Shown here one piece after another: positions 50,762-60,259 of a stretch of 64,000 nt of DNA (its first letter is position 1; the number at the start of each line of letters is the position of its first letter). The stretch covers positions 2,294,001 through 2,358,000 of the forward strand of contig NZ_CP069004.1 of the NCBI RefSeq assembly GCF_016801775.1, given 5' to 3'. The stretch comes from Sulfitobacter mediterraneus (GTDB taxonomy: Bacteria; Pseudomonadota; Alphaproteobacteria; Rhodobacterales; Rhodobacteraceae). The position numbers and the translations under genes were made by a program. The notes beneath the pieces were generated by a model, which searched no databases, was not told the origin of the DNA, and saw only the letters and a list, made by a program, of their open reading frames with translations.

Positions 50762-51460
50762 CTAGTCGCGCGGGGCCGTCCATGAGCCAGGCAAATTCCC
50801 TTTGGGAAATCTTGTGGGCGCTTTGATCTGTCCCAGAACCCAGTTTGGACCAGCCAACAATTTGCTCAGCGTCGGGCTTTGACGCACCTGCGCTTTGACC
50901 TTTTCGATTTGCATTACGTTGTCGATGCGGCGGTCTAGGAAATCCCAGGTGGCCTGATTTCCTTCGCTGGTGTCACCGAGCCAGAACAGCAAGGTAGAGG
51001 AATATACCCCCGAGAGCGTAGCCCGCTTTGTATACCAGTTCACATCTTCGGAGGTATCGCCCAGCGCGGTCCAGATTGCATCACATGTCCCCCAGACCAG
51101 TTTGGCCCCTTCGGGCGCATGATGCGGCAGCGCAAACAGCGTGGTGCCACGGCGCACGACCTCTTTGTCGGTGGCCACCTCCAAACGCAGCCGCACTGCC
51201 CGCGCAATCCGGTCACGAAACCGCAGCGCGTCCAGATCTTCTTCCTTGAGCTGCGCCAGCATCACCGCATCGCCGCGATGATGATAGGCCACTGCCAGAT
51301 CAACCGCGCCGCGTGGACAGATCGCCCGCGCCACCGTCCGATCAACACCGCTGTCTTTCACGGCGGCGGCAAATGTTGCCTCTGACCAGCCGTCAAAAGG
51401 CACATGATCAAGGGCTGCGTTTAACAATTGGGTCTTTGGCTCTGGCTGCGGATCGGTCAT
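50762..51460 (-). CDS. COQ9 family ubiquinone biosynthesis protein
   Basis: 232 aa. The N-terminus resembles a TetR fold (LNAALDHVPFDGWSEATFAAAVKDSG) and the core carries DAIWTALGDTSEDVNWYTKR, the COQ9 hallmark that follows a lipid-binding pocket. COQ9 presents the ubiquinone precursor to COQ7. ATG at 51460 follows AAGGAG by 7 bases. Divergent from rpsU. Confidence 0.94.
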   Translation of the reverse strand: MTDPQPEPKTQLLNAALDHVPFDGWSEATFAAAVKDSGVDRTVARAICPRGAVDLAVAYHHRGDAVMLAQLKEEDLDALRFRDRIARAVRLRLEVATDKEVVRRGTTLFALPHHAPEGAKLVWGTCDAIWTALGDTSEDVNWYTKRATLSGVYSSTLLFWLGDTSEGNQATWDFLDRRIDNVMQIEKVKAQVRQSPTLSKLLAGPNWVLGQIKAPTRFPKGNLPGSWTAPRD

Positions 51461-51492
51461 CGCGGGCTCCTTTTTGTGCAGGGATGAAAGAC

Positions 51493-51520
51493 TCGACAAA
51501 CCCAAATGGGCTTGCTATAG
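51493..51520 (+). promoter_or_regulatory. Possible promoter of rpsU
   Basis: TCGACA (51493-51498) and CTATAG (51515-51520), 16 bp apart, lie 55 bp before the rpsU start. Both boxes are imperfect. Confidence 0.4.
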
Positions 51521-51574
51521 GCCGGTTTCCTGCAAATCATTGCAACTTTATCCTAGAAAGGTGGTGACAACCAC

Positions 51575-51781
51575 ATGCAGGTTAGTGTTCGCGACAACAA
51601 TGTCGATCAGGCCCTCCGGGCTCTGAAGAAAAAGCTCCAGCGCGAAGGCGTTTTCCGTGAAATGAAGCTCAAGCAACATTTCGAGAAGCCGTCCGAGAAA
51701 AAAGCGCGCGAGAAAGCTGAAGCGATCCGTCGTGCCCGTAAACTGGCACGCAAAAAAGCACAACGCGAAGGGATGATGTAA
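51575..51781 (+). CDS. rpsU: 30S ribosomal protein S21
   Basis: 68 aa, very basic. [20 protein letters not shown] is the conserved S21 start, followed by a long Lys/Arg/Glu helix ([19 protein letters not shown]). S21 helps base-pairing of mRNA with 16S rRNA. GAAAGGTGGTGACAACC ahead of the ATG is a strong ribosome site. It has its own promoter and terminator, so it is a single-gene unit here. Confidence 0.97.
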   Translation: MQVSVRDNNVDQALRALKKKLQREGVFREMKLKQHFEKPSEKKAREKAEAIRRARKLARKKAQREGMM

Positions 51782-51810
51782 ATCATCCTCAGCATTGGCT
51801 GAGAATTAGA

Positions 51811-51845
51811 ACCCCCGCACCATCGTGGTTGCGGGGGTTTTTCTT
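51811..51845 (+). terminator. Rho-independent terminator of rpsU
   Basis: ACCCCCGCA pairs perfectly with TGCGGGGGT (9 bp stem, with CCA/TGG pairing inside), followed by TTTTTCTT. It begins 30 bp past the rpsU stop. Confidence 0.93.
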
Positions 51846-51869
51846 TGGCTGTGTCGGACATTCGCCGGG

Positions 51870-52832
51870 TCAATCAGGCCTGTTGATCGTCAACTCGTAC
51901 CGAAATGTATCACCGTCGAAATGCCGCGTGCCCACGCCATGCAACTGCCGCGGCAGGATCGTGGTCAATAGCATCGTGCCATAGCCGGTTTGCTCTGGAC
52001 CATCCGATCCGCTGACCCCGGTCTCCTGCCAAGTGAGGGTGACTGTATCCTGACTGTCAACCGCCCAAGAAATGTCCAACTTTCCATCGGGATTGCGGAT
52101 TGCGCCGTATTTCAGCGAATTGGTGCTCAATTCATGCACTGCCATCGAAACCGCCTGCGCTTCAACCGGCGAGAGCGGCACGTCCGGCCCGGATTTGACA
52201 ATCCGGTCATGCGCCGAAGCAGCATAAACCTCAAGCTGTTCGTCGATCACCGATTGCAGACCGTCCCGCTGTTCACTGCCGGGCATCAGTTGTTTCTGGA
52301 TTGTAAAAAACGATTCAAGCCTGCTGTTGAAGCGGTCCATAAAGTCGGGCACATCCGCTGCACTGCGGGCCACCTGCCGCCCGATCGCGCCCACCACGGC
52401 AAAGAAATTGCCGATGCGGTGCTGCATTTCGCCCAGCATAGCGTCCTTGAGTTCGCGCAGGTGCACCTGCTCGGTGACATTCTCGCTATATTGGACAAGG
52501 TATTTGATGGACCCATCCGCCCCCGGCACAGGTGCATGAGATGCCGTCCACCAGTGTTCAACCAGCTTTCCATCCCTTGCAATCGTGAAAGGAATTTCCT
52601 TGAAGACAGGTCGCTCCCCTTCAAACACCTTTTGAAAAATCTCGACCATGGCTTCAACGCGGTCCGGTTCTTCCGGAAAGACGTCAAAAACATATCGTCC
52701 GATCAAATCCGCCTTAGCCTTTGACACCATCGTGAGATAGGCATCATTGGCCGTGACAAAATGCAACTGCCGGTCCAACACCATCATTGGAACGGGCGCA
52801 TCCATCAAAATCGCTTCGAAGTTCAGGGGCAT
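51870..52832 (-). CDS. PAS-domain HWE-type sensor histidine kinase
   Basis: 320 aa, soluble. A PAS domain (about 6-120, LMDAPVPMMVLDRQLHFVTA) with PAC tail (YLVQYSENVTEQ) precedes the phosphoacceptor helix EMQHRIGNFFAVVGAI. The ATPase domain has HELSTNSLKYGA (N box with the family His) and TWQETG (the W-x-E motif), which define HWE kinases. No membrane segment; likely senses an internal cue such as light, redox or a small ligand, but no cofactor residue is evident. No response regulator is adjacent. ATG at 52832 chosen with AAGGA ahead. Confidence 0.87.
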   Translation of the reverse strand: MPLNFEAILMDAPVPMMVLDRQLHFVTANDAYLTMVSKAKADLIGRYVFDVFPEEPDRVEAMVEIFQKVFEGERPVFKEIPFTIARDGKLVEHWWTASHAPVPGADGSIKYLVQYSENVTEQVHLRELKDAMLGEMQHRIGNFFAVVGAIGRQVARSAADVPDFMDRFNSRLESFFTIQKQLMPGSEQRDGLQSVIDEQLEVYAASAHDRIVKSGPDVPLSPVEAQAVSMAVHELSTNSLKYGAIRNPDGKLDISWAVDSQDTVTLTWQETGVSGSDGPEQTGYGTMLLTTILPRQLHGVGTRHFDGDTFRYELTINRPD

Positions 52833-52997
52833 TCGCACTGTCCTTGTTACCCGGAGCGGACAATCGGCTTGGCGCATGACATGTTCAGCGGGTCAGCAAG
52901 ATACGTCCAAAGACGTGTTTACCCACCACCGATTTGCTTGGCTACAAAAATAAGCGATTGCGCGGGCCACTTTGGGCCAGAACCCAAGGTCACGCTC

Positions 52998-53456
52998 TCA
53001 AACAGGCAAAGCCGTGGTTTTGCACACGGTTCGCAAGGCAAAGCTGGATTGCATTTGCCCGACACCGGGCAGACGGGCCAGATATTGCCTATGGATGCGG
53101 GCAAAATCCTCGGTATTCTCGGCAACGACCTTGAGCAGGTAATCCGCCGATCCCGCCATCAGATGACATTCCAAAACATCAGGGATACGGGCTACGGATT
53201 TCTCAAAAGCATCCAGAATCTCGTCCGCCTGACCGCGCAGGGTAATTTCCACAAAGACGGTAGTCGGCACGCCCAGTTTACGCGGGTCCAGTAACGCGAC
53301 ATAATCACGGATATATCCCTCTTTCTCCATCCGCTGCACCCGGCGATGGCAGGCAGAGGGAGACAGATGCACATCTTCGGATAGCTCCGCATTCGACATT
53401 CTGCCGTTGCGCTGAAGCGCCTTCAGGATACGTCGATCAATCTCATCAAGGCTCAT
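52998..53456 (-). CDS. Lrp/AsnC family transcriptional regulator (likely controls ald)
   Basis: 152 aa. N-terminal HTH (SLDEIDRRILKALQRNGRMS, ELSEDVHLSPSACHRRVQRM) and C-terminal RAM effector domain (LRGQADEILDAFEKS, VLECHLMAGSADYLLKVVAE). Divergent from alanine dehydrogenase, 139 bp apart, the usual Lrp-type/AldR pairing in which alanine or leucine signals induction. Start ATG at 53456 matches the family; an in-frame ATG at 53486 is possible. Neither has a strong ribosome site. Confidence 0.9.
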   Translation of the reverse strand: MSLDEIDRRILKALQRNGRMSNAELSEDVHLSPSACHRRVQRMEKEGYIRDYVALLDPRKLGVPTTVFVEITLRGQADEILDAFEKSVARIPDVLECHLMAGSADYLLKVVAENTEDFARIHRQYLARLPGVGQMQSSFALRTVCKTTALPV

Positions 53457-53595
53457 TTGCGCAAAACTTTCGCGTGGCTGTGGCATGTTGCGCAATACTA
53501 TCCCAACAAGCATCGCTCTGACCACGGTTATTCGTGCCTCTTTGCACAGCGGATCGCCTAAAAATCAGGCAATCTACAAACAAAAGGTCATCACC

Positions 53596-54714
53596 ATGAA
53601 AATCGGCTGCCCAACAGAGATCAAACCCCAGGAATTCCGCGTCGGCCTGACGCCAAGCGCGGCCCTGGAAGCCGTGAACAACGGCCACGACGTGATCGTG
53701 CAATCCGGCGCAGGCATCGGCGCCGGCTTTGACGATGCCGCTTATGAGGCCGCAGGCGCCAAAATCATCGCCACAGCGGAAGAGGTTTTTGCCCAGGCGG
53801 ACATGATCGTTAAGGTCAAGGAACCGCAGGCCGCAGAGCGCAAGATGCTGCGCGAAGGCCAGCTGCTGTTTACCTATCTGCACCTCGCCCCCGATCCAGA
53901 GCAAACCAAAGATCTGCTGGCCTCCGGCTGCACGGCCATTGCTTATGAGACCGTGACTGACCGTAATGGCGGCCTGCCCCTGCTGGCCCCGATGTCAGAG
54001 GTTGCCGGGCGCCTTGCGCCACAGGTGGGCGCATGGACACTTCAAAAGGCCAATGGCGGTCGTGGGGTCTTGATGGGCGGCGTGCCCGGTGTTGGCCCGG
54101 CACGGGTCATGGTCATCGGCGGCGGTGTCGTCGGCACCCACGCGGCCCGCATTGCGGCTGGCATGGGCGCCGATGTGACCGTCCTTGACCGATCCCTGCC
54201 ACGGCTGCGCTATCTTGATGATGTCTATGGCGGTACCTTCAAGACCTCCTATGCCTCGGCGCAGAACACCATCGAACTGGCCCGCGAGGCCGATATGATC
54301 ATCGGTGCGGTGCTGATCCCCGGCGCAGCCGCGCCCAAGCTGATCAGCCGCGCACAATTGTCCGAGCTCAAGCCCGGTGCGGCGCTTGTTGATGTTGCCA
54401 TTGACCAAGGTGGTTGTTTTGAAACCTCGAAAGCCACAACGCACCAAGATCCCGTCTACGACGTTGACGGCATCATGCACTACTGCGTGGCCAACATGCC
54501 CGGCGCGGTGGCGCGTACATCGACCATTGCCCTTGGCAATGCCACGATGCCTTTCATGCTGGACCTTGCCAACAAGGGCTGGCGTCAGGCCTGCACAGAT
54601 GATCCGCATCTCAAGGCAGGCCTGAACGTACACGCCGGCCAGTTGACCTATGCCGCCGTCGGTGAGGCGCTTGGCATGGATTTCATCACCGCCGATCAAG
54701 CCATCGCTGGCTGA
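53596..54714 (+). CDS. ald: Alanine dehydrogenase
   Basis: 372 aa. Starts [20 protein letters not shown]; conserved substrate residues in that motif and in VKVKEPQ; NAD site [23 protein letters not shown]-terminal catalytic region with [15 protein letters not shown]. Converts L-alanine to pyruvate and ammonia with NAD. Its ATG is preceded by AAAAGG. It ends with no gap against the convergent LysR gene. Confidence 0.96.
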   Translation: MKIGCPTEIKPQEFRVGLTPSAALEAVNNGHDVIVQSGAGIGAGFDDAAYEAAGAKIIATAEEVFAQADMIVKVKEPQAAERKMLREGQLLFTYLHLAPDPEQTKDLLASGCTAIAYETVTDRNGGLPLLAPMSEVAGRLAPQVGAWTLQKANGGRGVLMGGVPGVGPARVMVIGGGVVGTHAARIAAGMGADVTVLDRSLPRLRYLDDVYGGTFKTSYASAQNTIELAREADMIIGAVLIPGAAAPKLISRAQLSELKPGAALVDVAIDQGGCFETSKATTHQDPVYDVDGIMHYCVANMPGAVARTSTIALGNATMPFMLDLANKGWRQACTDDPHLKAGLNVHAGQLTYAAVGEALGMDFITADQAIAG

Positions 54715-55596
54715 CTACTGCGCTGCGCCCTCGAACAGGGGGCGCAGCGCTGCAAATTCACGAGCAGCAAAATCGGTGAAAGCCGAGACTTTGGCGGTTT
54801 TCGCCAAATCCGGATGCGCCAGTACCCACAGCGGGCGATAGGGCAGCAACGGCACATTTGGCAAACGCTCCATTAACGGATCGGGATCGCCCAGAAAACA
54901 TGGCATTCGGGTCGCTCCGATATTCTCACGCACGGCCGCAATCGCCGCGTACATATCATCCACCGTCATCCGCACGCGCCGGTTCGGCCAGTTCTGCTTG
55001 ATCACCTCGGGCGGTCCGGGCCAATGGGCAAATCGCACCCAATCCAGCGGCAACGCCGGATCATCGCGCAACCGCGCGGCCTGCTTTTTGCCGACATAAA
55101 CGGTCGCATTCTGTTCCGTCACCCGGCGCCCCACGAGCGTATCGCCCGGCGTATCAGAGATGCGAAAAGCCACGTCCGCCTCCATCCGCGACAGGTTCAA
55201 TTCACGGTTCGCCGCCACCACCTTGAGCTCAATCGCCGGATAGCGGTTCGCGAACTGGTGCAGGATCGGGGCCAGCGTCCGTTCAAACAGCAGCTGAGGC
55301 GCAGTGATGGTCAACGATCCGCTGAGCGCCTGATCCTTGGCCCCGATGCGGCGGCCCAGATCATGACTGGCCGCCTCCATCTGCTCGGCGCTGCGCGCGG
55401 CTTCTCTGCCCGCTTCGGTCGGGCGATAACCGCTGGCATGACGGTCAAACAGTCGTGTGCCCATCGCCGCCTCCGCCGCGGTGATCCGCCGTGCAACGGT
55501 CGCATGATTGACCCGAAGCGCCCGCGCCGCTCCGCTGATCCCGCCTTGGCGCACGGTCTCCAACACAAACCGCAGATCATTCCAATCAAGAGACAT
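54715..55596 (-). CDS. LysR family transcriptional regulator
   Basis: 293 aa. HTH region LDWNDLRFVLETVRQGGISG and ALRVNHATVARRITAAEAAM, then an effector domain with RLFDRHASGYRPTEAG. Belongs to the proteobacterial LysR group close to DUF1330-type and small oxidoreductase genes. Divergent from the DUF1330 gene, 102 bp apart, its likely target. Ribosome site GGAAGG precedes the ATG. Stop codon abuts that of ald. Confidence 0.9.
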   Translation of the reverse strand: MSLDWNDLRFVLETVRQGGISGAARALRVNHATVARRITAAEAAMGTRLFDRHASGYRPTEAGREAARSAEQMEAASHDLGRRIGAKDQALSGSLTITAPQLLFERTLAPILHQFANRYPAIELKVVAANRELNLSRMEADVAFRISDTPGDTLVGRRVTEQNATVYVGKKQAARLRDDPALPLDWVRFAHWPGPPEVIKQNWPNRRVRMTVDDMYAAIAAVRENIGATRMPCFLGDPDPLMERLPNVPLLPYRPLWVLAHPDLAKTAKVSAFTDFAAREFAALRPLFEGAAQ

Positions 55597-55698
55597 TCGG
55601 CCTTCCGATCATTTCCGCACATCCATTCCGCAACCTTGCGCGGTTTTCGCACATTGCCGCAACACCTATTTTTCAACCATCAACAAAGGAGAGAGACC

Positions 55699-55980
55699 AT
55701 GACCGCATATGCCGTTGTTACCCTGAACGTCACCGACCCTGACATGATGGCCCGCTACCGCGAGGCCGCTGGCCCCGCGATGGAAAAACATGGAGTGTCT
55801 GCCCTGCACGTCAGCCCTGCGCCCAAACAGATTGAGGGCAATGGTCCTGTCCCACAAATCATCGTCCTGCTGACCTTCCCCAGCCGCGAAGCTGCCGAAG
55901 CCTGGAACACCGATCCTGAGATCGCTGATGTGCGTGCGATGCGCCAAAACGCGGGCGAGTCCAATATCTTTCTGCTGTAA
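55699..55980 (+). CDS. DUF1330 family protein (dimeric alpha/beta barrel)
   Basis: 93 aa. MTAYAVVTLNVTDPDMMARY and the closing ESNIFLL fit the small ferredoxin-like alpha/beta-barrel DUF1330 family, related to antibiotic-biosynthesis monooxygenases. Function unknown. AAAGGAGAGAGACC gives an excellent ribosome site. Probably regulated by the divergent LysR. Confidence 0.85.
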   Translation: MTAYAVVTLNVTDPDMMARYREAAGPAMEKHGVSALHVSPAPKQIEGNGPVPQIIVLLTFPSREAAEAWNTDPEIADVRAMRQNAGESNIFLL

Positions 55981-55987
55981 AGTGCGC

Positions 55988-56018
55988 CAAAAAGAAAAGG
56001 CCCGCCAAACGGCGGGCC
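55988..56018 (-). terminator. Rho-independent terminator of mscL
   Basis: GGCCCGCC-AAAC-GGCGGGCC (55999-56018) is a perfect 8 bp stem, and on the minus strand it is followed by TTTTCTTTTT. It lies 28 bp past the mscL stop and sits at the 3' end of the DUF1330 gene too, so it may act both ways. Confidence 0.9.
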
Positions 56019-56045
56019 TGATCCAATCACGAGAACTCGCGCCTT

Positions 56046-56480
56046 TTACTTGGCTTTTGCCAGGGAATCCCGGATCTCAAGCAGCACGTCGAGTTCGGAT
56101 GGGCCAGTCGGCACTTCTGGCGCAACCTCGTCGGGCTTCTCTGCCACCGCCTTGGCCTTGTTCACAGCTTTGACCAACATGAACACCACATAAGCAATGA
56201 TCAGGAAATTGATCACGGCCATGATGAAGGAACCATAGGCAAAAACCGATGCTCCTGCCTCCCGCGCGGCCTCAAGCGATGCGCCTTCCGCAACCTCACC
56301 GGCCAGCACGGCATATTTATTGGTGAAATCCACACCGCCGGTGAACAAGCCGATGATCGGATTGATCAGATCACTGACCAAGGATTTCACGATCGCCGTA
56401 AAGGCGGCACCGATGATGATACCAACCGCCATATCCATAACATTGCCTTTGGCAATGAAGTCTTTGAATTCTTGAAGCAT
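56046..56480 (-). CDS. mscL: Large-conductance mechanosensitive channel MscL
   Basis: 144 aa. N-terminal amphipathic start [20 protein letters not shown] and pore helix [20 protein letters not shown], a periplasmic loop, second helix and charged cytoplasmic helix ([13 protein letters not shown]). The pentamer opens on membrane tension to release solutes after osmotic downshock. ATG at 56480 has GGGACGG ahead. Confidence 0.97.
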   Translation of the reverse strand: MLQEFKDFIAKGNVMDMAVGIIIGAAFTAIVKSLVSDLINPIIGLFTGGVDFTNKYAVLAGEVAEGASLEAAREAGASVFAYGSFIMAVINFLIIAYVVFMLVKAVNKAKAVAEKPDEVAPEVPTGPSELDVLLEIRDSLAKAK

Positions 56481-56628
56481 TTTCCGTCCCTTTTTTTGAC
56501 ATGCGGCTTGATATTCGCACCAAACGGTTCGCCGCTGCACAATTGTTAACACAAACGCGCACAGACCAAACTCTGTATTTGCGGGGAAAAATCCCTACCT
56601 CTTACCCATACCAAAAAAGGAACCACAC

Positions 56629-57330
56629 ATGACCGATCTCTCCGCTTTCCCGATCACCAAGAAATGGCCTGCACAGAACCCAGATGTGCTGCAGTTGTAT
56701 TCATTCCCAACCCCCAATGGCGTCAAAGTGTCCATCGCGCTTGAGGAAATGGGCATTCCCTACGAGGCACATCGTGTGACTTTGGCGGATGCAGATGTCA
56801 AAAGCCCTGAGTTCTTGTCCTTGAACCCCAACAACAAGATCCCTGCGATCATTGATCCCAACGGTCCGGATGGCACGCCGATTGGCCTGTTCGAATCCGG
56901 TGCGATCCTGATCTATCTGGCCGAGAAATCCGGCAAACTGCTGGGCAATAACGCGGCTGAACGGGCACAGATCATTCAATGGGTGATGTTCCAGATGGGC
57001 GGCCTTGGCCCCATGCTTGGACAGCTTGGGTTCTTCTACAAATTTGCCGGTTCCGAATGGGAAGACAAACGCCCGATGGAGCGCTACCTGAACGAGGGCA
57101 AGCGTCTTCTGAACGTGCTGAACCTTGAACTGGCAGGCAAGGAATGGATTGCAGGCTCGGAATTTTCAATCGCCGATATCGCCATCGCACCATGGTTGCG
57201 GGCGCTGGATTTCTACGGCGCGAAAGAGGCCATCGGCTGGGAAGAACACGGCAATCTGGTCGACTACCTCAAACGGTTTGAGGCGCGTCCGGCGGTGCAA
57301 AAAGGGCTGGTCACACCGCCGCGCGACTGA
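56629..57330 (+). CDS. Glutathione S-transferase, YghU/YfcG (Nu-class) type
   Basis: 233 aa. Thioredoxin-like N-terminus QLYSFPTPNGVKVSIALEEM, cis-Pro loop NPNNKIPAIIDPNG, GSH-contact FESGAILIYLAEKSG, then helical C-terminal domain with GPMLGQLGFFYKFA. This layout matches the disulfide-bond oxidoreductase branch of GSTs (YghU/YfcG) that lacks a catalytic Tyr or Cys. Likely acts in peroxide or disulfide reduction with glutathione. Convergent with ytoQ, 2 bp apart. Confidence 0.9.
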   Translation: MTDLSAFPITKKWPAQNPDVLQLYSFPTPNGVKVSIALEEMGIPYEAHRVTLADADVKSPEFLSLNPNNKIPAIIDPNGPDGTPIGLFESGAILIYLAEKSGKLLGNNAAERAQIIQWVMFQMGGLGPMLGQLGFFYKFAGSEWEDKRPMERYLNEGKRLLNVLNLELAGKEWIAGSEFSIADIAIAPWLRALDFYGAKEAIGWEEHGNLVDYLKRFEARPAVQKGLVTPPRD

Positions 57331-57332
57331 TC

Positions 57333-57779
57333 CTAGCCGGGCAAATTGCCCGACAAAACATAGCGCAGGATCTGGACAACCTGTTCCGGTTCCTGCGCGA
57401 CGGCCAGCGCCGCAGCGTCGACTTCCTTTAACGCATGTGCGTGATCAGGCCCGTGCAGGATGATCAAGGACTTGCCCAAAGCCGCAGCGTAGCCTGCATC
57501 AAATGCTGCGTTCCACTGTTTGTACTGATCGCCAAAGCGCACCACGACAACATCCGCATCCGCAATCCCCTTGCGGGTGCGGATCGCGTTCAACTGGGCG
57601 CCTTTGCGGTCGTGCCAGAACTTGTTCGCCTCCGCCCCGAGGATCGCAACGCCGCAATCATCGCTGGCGGCGTGATCGGTGACAGGGCTGTCAAAGCTGA
57701 CATCCAATCCCTCAGCCCCATTGATGATCCGCTCGCGCCAATCAGTGTGAATTTCGCCCGATAGATAAACCTTAAGCAT
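57333..57779 (-). CDS. ytoQ: YtoQ family protein
   Basis: 148 aa. Starts MLKVYLSGEIHTDWRERII; contains ARTRKGIADADVVVVRFGD-like sequence and DAGYAAALGKSLIILH, which resembles nucleoside 2-deoxyribosyltransferase-fold proteins. YtoQ has no established function. Perfect ribosome site AGGAGGG 6 bases ahead of the ATG. Last gene of the pheS-to-ytoQ series. Confidence 0.85.
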   Translation of the reverse strand: MLKVYLSGEIHTDWRERIINGAEGLDVSFDSPVTDHAASDDCGVAILGAEANKFWHDRKGAQLNAIRTRKGIADADVVVVRFGDQYKQWNAAFDAGYAAALGKSLIILHGPDHAHALKEVDAAALAVAQEPEQVVQILRYVLSGNLPG

Positions 57780-57794
57780 CCAGAACCCTCCTGT

Positions 57795-60194
57795 TCAGCC
57801 GCGCAGCACGCCGCCGGTGGCTTTGGTGACCTTTTCGATCACCTTGGCACCCACCGCTTCGATGTCCGCATCCTTCAACGTTTTGTCGCTGGGTTGCAGG
57901 CGCACTGTGATGGCGAGAGACTTCTTGCCCTCACCGAGGCTACCGCCGATGAATTCATCAAAGACGCGGACCTCTTCGATCAATGCCTTGTCTGCGCCTT
58001 TCGCGGCATTGACCAAGGTCAGCGCCTCTACGTCTGCGTCCACGACAAAGGCAAAATCACGTTCAACCGCTTGCAGATCACTGATCTGGAGGGCGGCCCG
58101 TGTTGCACCGGATTTGCGCGGCAAAGGCACTTCGCCCGGCCACAGGGTAAAGGCCATCGCAGGTCCTTTGACATCCATCGCAGCCAGCACACGCGGGTGC
58201 AATTCGCCGTAGATGCCCAGCACCTTTTTCGGACCAAGACAGATCTTGCCGTGACGCCCCGGATGCCACCAATCGGCAGCATCGCGCAGAATTTGCACCT
58301 TTGCAGGCGCACCCATTGCAGCCAGCACCGCCTCGGCATCGGCTTTGACATCAAACACATCCACAGGGCGGGACGCGCCATGCACATCTTTGGGGCCAGT
58401 ACGCCCAACGATCAGACCAGAAACCAGCATATGTTGCTCTCCCGGTTCACCGCCGTGAAACGCCGGGCCGACCTCGAACAGCGCCATATCTGCAAAACCG
58501 CGCGCCTGATTGCGGGCCGCAGCCTGCAACAGACCGGGCAACAAGGCGGGGCGCATGTGGCTCATGTCCGAAGAGATCGGATTTTCCAGACGGGTTTCGT
58601 CAGTTCCGCCACCAAAAAGCGCGGCAGAAGCCTGATCAATAAAGCTGTAGCTGATGCATTCGTTGTACCCCAGAGCGGCGCAGGTCCGCCGCGCGGCGCT
58701 CATCCGCCGCTGCATGGGCGACAGGATCGGGCGCGGCACGCCATCGGTCAGGCGCGGCAAGGGCCGGCCCTCAAGCTGGGTCAGGGAGGCAATTCGCGCG
58801 ACCTCTTCCACCAGATCCGCCTCGCCCTGCACATCGGGGCGCCAGCTTGGCACATGGGCCATGTTGCCCTCAAGGCGGAAGCCAAGCGCTGTCAACGTCT
58901 GGCGCTGGTCGCTTTCGGGGATGGTCATGCCAACCAGCGACTGCACCCGCGCGGCATCGAGTTTATAGGCGCGCGAAGTGTCCGGGATCTTGCCCGCGAC
59001 CACCACTTCGGAAGCTTCGCCCCCCGCGATATCGAGAATCATCTGGGTGGCATGTTCGATGCCATAGGGTGTCCATTCGGGATCAATCCCGCGCTCGAAC
59101 CGATACCGTGCATCCGAATTGATCTTGAGCGCCCGGCCCGTATAGGCGGTGCGGATCGGATCGAAATAGGCCGCCTCAAGGAACACATTTACGGTGTCTT
59201 CGGAACAGCCGGACGCCGCGCCACCCATAATGCCGCCAAGGCTTTCCACACCTTCGGCATCGGAGATGGCGATCATCTCAGGTTCAAGGGTGTATTCCTT
59301 TTCATCCAGCGCCACCAAGGTTTCGCCGCCCTTGGCGCGGTGAATACGCAAGGTGCCACCCGAGATTTTGTCGGCATCGAATACGTGCAGGGGGCGGTTG
59401 CGATCATAGGTGAAATAGTTGGTCACATCGACAAGGAACGAGATCGGACGCAGGCCAATAGCACGCAGCTTGTCTTGCAGCCAAGTCGGGCTTGGCCCGT
59501 TCTTCACACCCTTGATCAAACGGCCGTAAAAGACCGGACAGGCGTCCAGCGTGTCTTCATCAATGGTGACAGAGATCGGGCAGGGGAATTGTCCTTCGAC
59601 CGCGGGCACATCGCGCGGCTTGAGTTTGCCAAGACCGCGCGCCGCCAAATCACGGGCAATCCCGCGCACACCCAGCGCATCTGGGCGGTTCGGGGTGATC
59701 GCAATCTCGATCACCGGATCAACCTTGGCCGGATCATTCTCGGCCAGCCAATCGACAAACCGGTCACCCACCGAACCGGACGGCAGCTCGATGATGCCAT
59801 CATGTTCTTCGCTCAGCTCCAGCTCACGTTCGGAGGCCATCATGCCAAAGCTTTCGATGCCGCGGATTTTGCCAACGCCGATGGTCGTGTCGATACCCGG
59901 CACGTAAACGCCCGGCTTGGCAATCACCACCGTGATCCCTTCACGGGCATTGGGCGCACCGCAGATGATTTGCTGTACACCTTCGTCAGTCTCGACCTGA
60001 CACACACGCAGACGGTCCGCATCGGGGTGTTTCTCAGCTGACTTCACAAAACCCAATGTGAAATCGGCAAGCCGCGCACCGCGATCTTCGACGCCTTCAA
60101 CCTCAAGGCCCAGATCGGTCAGGGCATAGGTGATTTCATCCACCGAAGCGGTGGTATCGAGATGTTCTTTCAGCCAGGACAGGGTGAATTTCAT
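57795..60194 (-). CDS. pheT: Phenylalanine-tRNA ligase beta subunit
   Basis: 799 aa, full length. N-terminal EMAP/OB tRNA-binding domain (FTLGFVKSAEKHPDADRLRV), B3/B4 editing domain with GVRGIARDLAARGLGKLKP, B5 domain, catalytic-like core, and C-terminal ferredoxin-fold anticodon-binding domain (DLQAVERDFAFVVD). Pairs with PheS to charge tRNA-Phe and edit Tyr-tRNA. Unusually, two genes lie between pheS and pheT. Confidence 0.97.
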   Translation of the reverse strand: MKFTLSWLKEHLDTTASVDEITYALTDLGLEVEGVEDRGARLADFTLGFVKSAEKHPDADRLRVCQVETDEGVQQIICGAPNAREGITVVIAKPGVYVPGIDTTIGVGKIRGIESFGMMASERELELSEEHDGIIELPSGSVGDRFVDWLAENDPAKVDPVIEIAITPNRPDALGVRGIARDLAARGLGKLKPRDVPAVEGQFPCPISVTIDEDTLDACPVFYGRLIKGVKNGPSPTWLQDKLRAIGLRPISFLVDVTNYFTYDRNRPLHVFDADKISGGTLRIHRAKGGETLVALDEKEYTLEPEMIAISDAEGVESLGGIMGGAASGCSEDTVNVFLEAAYFDPIRTAYTGRALKINSDARYRFERGIDPEWTPYGIEHATQMILDIAGGEASEVVVAGKIPDTSRAYKLDAARVQSLVGMTIPESDQRQTLTALGFRLEGNMAHVPSWRPDVQGEADLVEEVARIASLTQLEGRPLPRLTDGVPRPILSPMQRRMSAARRTCAALGYNECISYSFIDQASAALFGGGTDETRLENPISSDMSHMRPALLPGLLQAAARNQARGFADMALFEVGPAFHGGEPGEQHMLVSGLIVGRTGPKDVHGASRPVDVFDVKADAEAVLAAMGAPAKVQILRDAADWWHPGRHGKICLGPKKVLGIYGELHPRVLAAMDVKGPAMAFTLWPGEVPLPRKSGATRAALQISDLQAVERDFAFVVDADVEALTLVNAAKGADKALIEEVRVFDEFIGGSLGEGKKSLAITVRLQPSDKTLKDADIEAVGAKVIEKVTKATGGVLRG

Positions 60195-60259
60195 CGGTCA
60201 GTTCCTCGTGCAAACGCTTGTGGCTTCGGTATCGTCAAATGCGCAAGGTTTCAATGCAT

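Noticed and set aside
57894..60041. Long plus-strand open frame (715 codons) opposite pheT
   Set aside because: Mirror image of a conserved pheT gene; no ribosome site and no recognisable motif.
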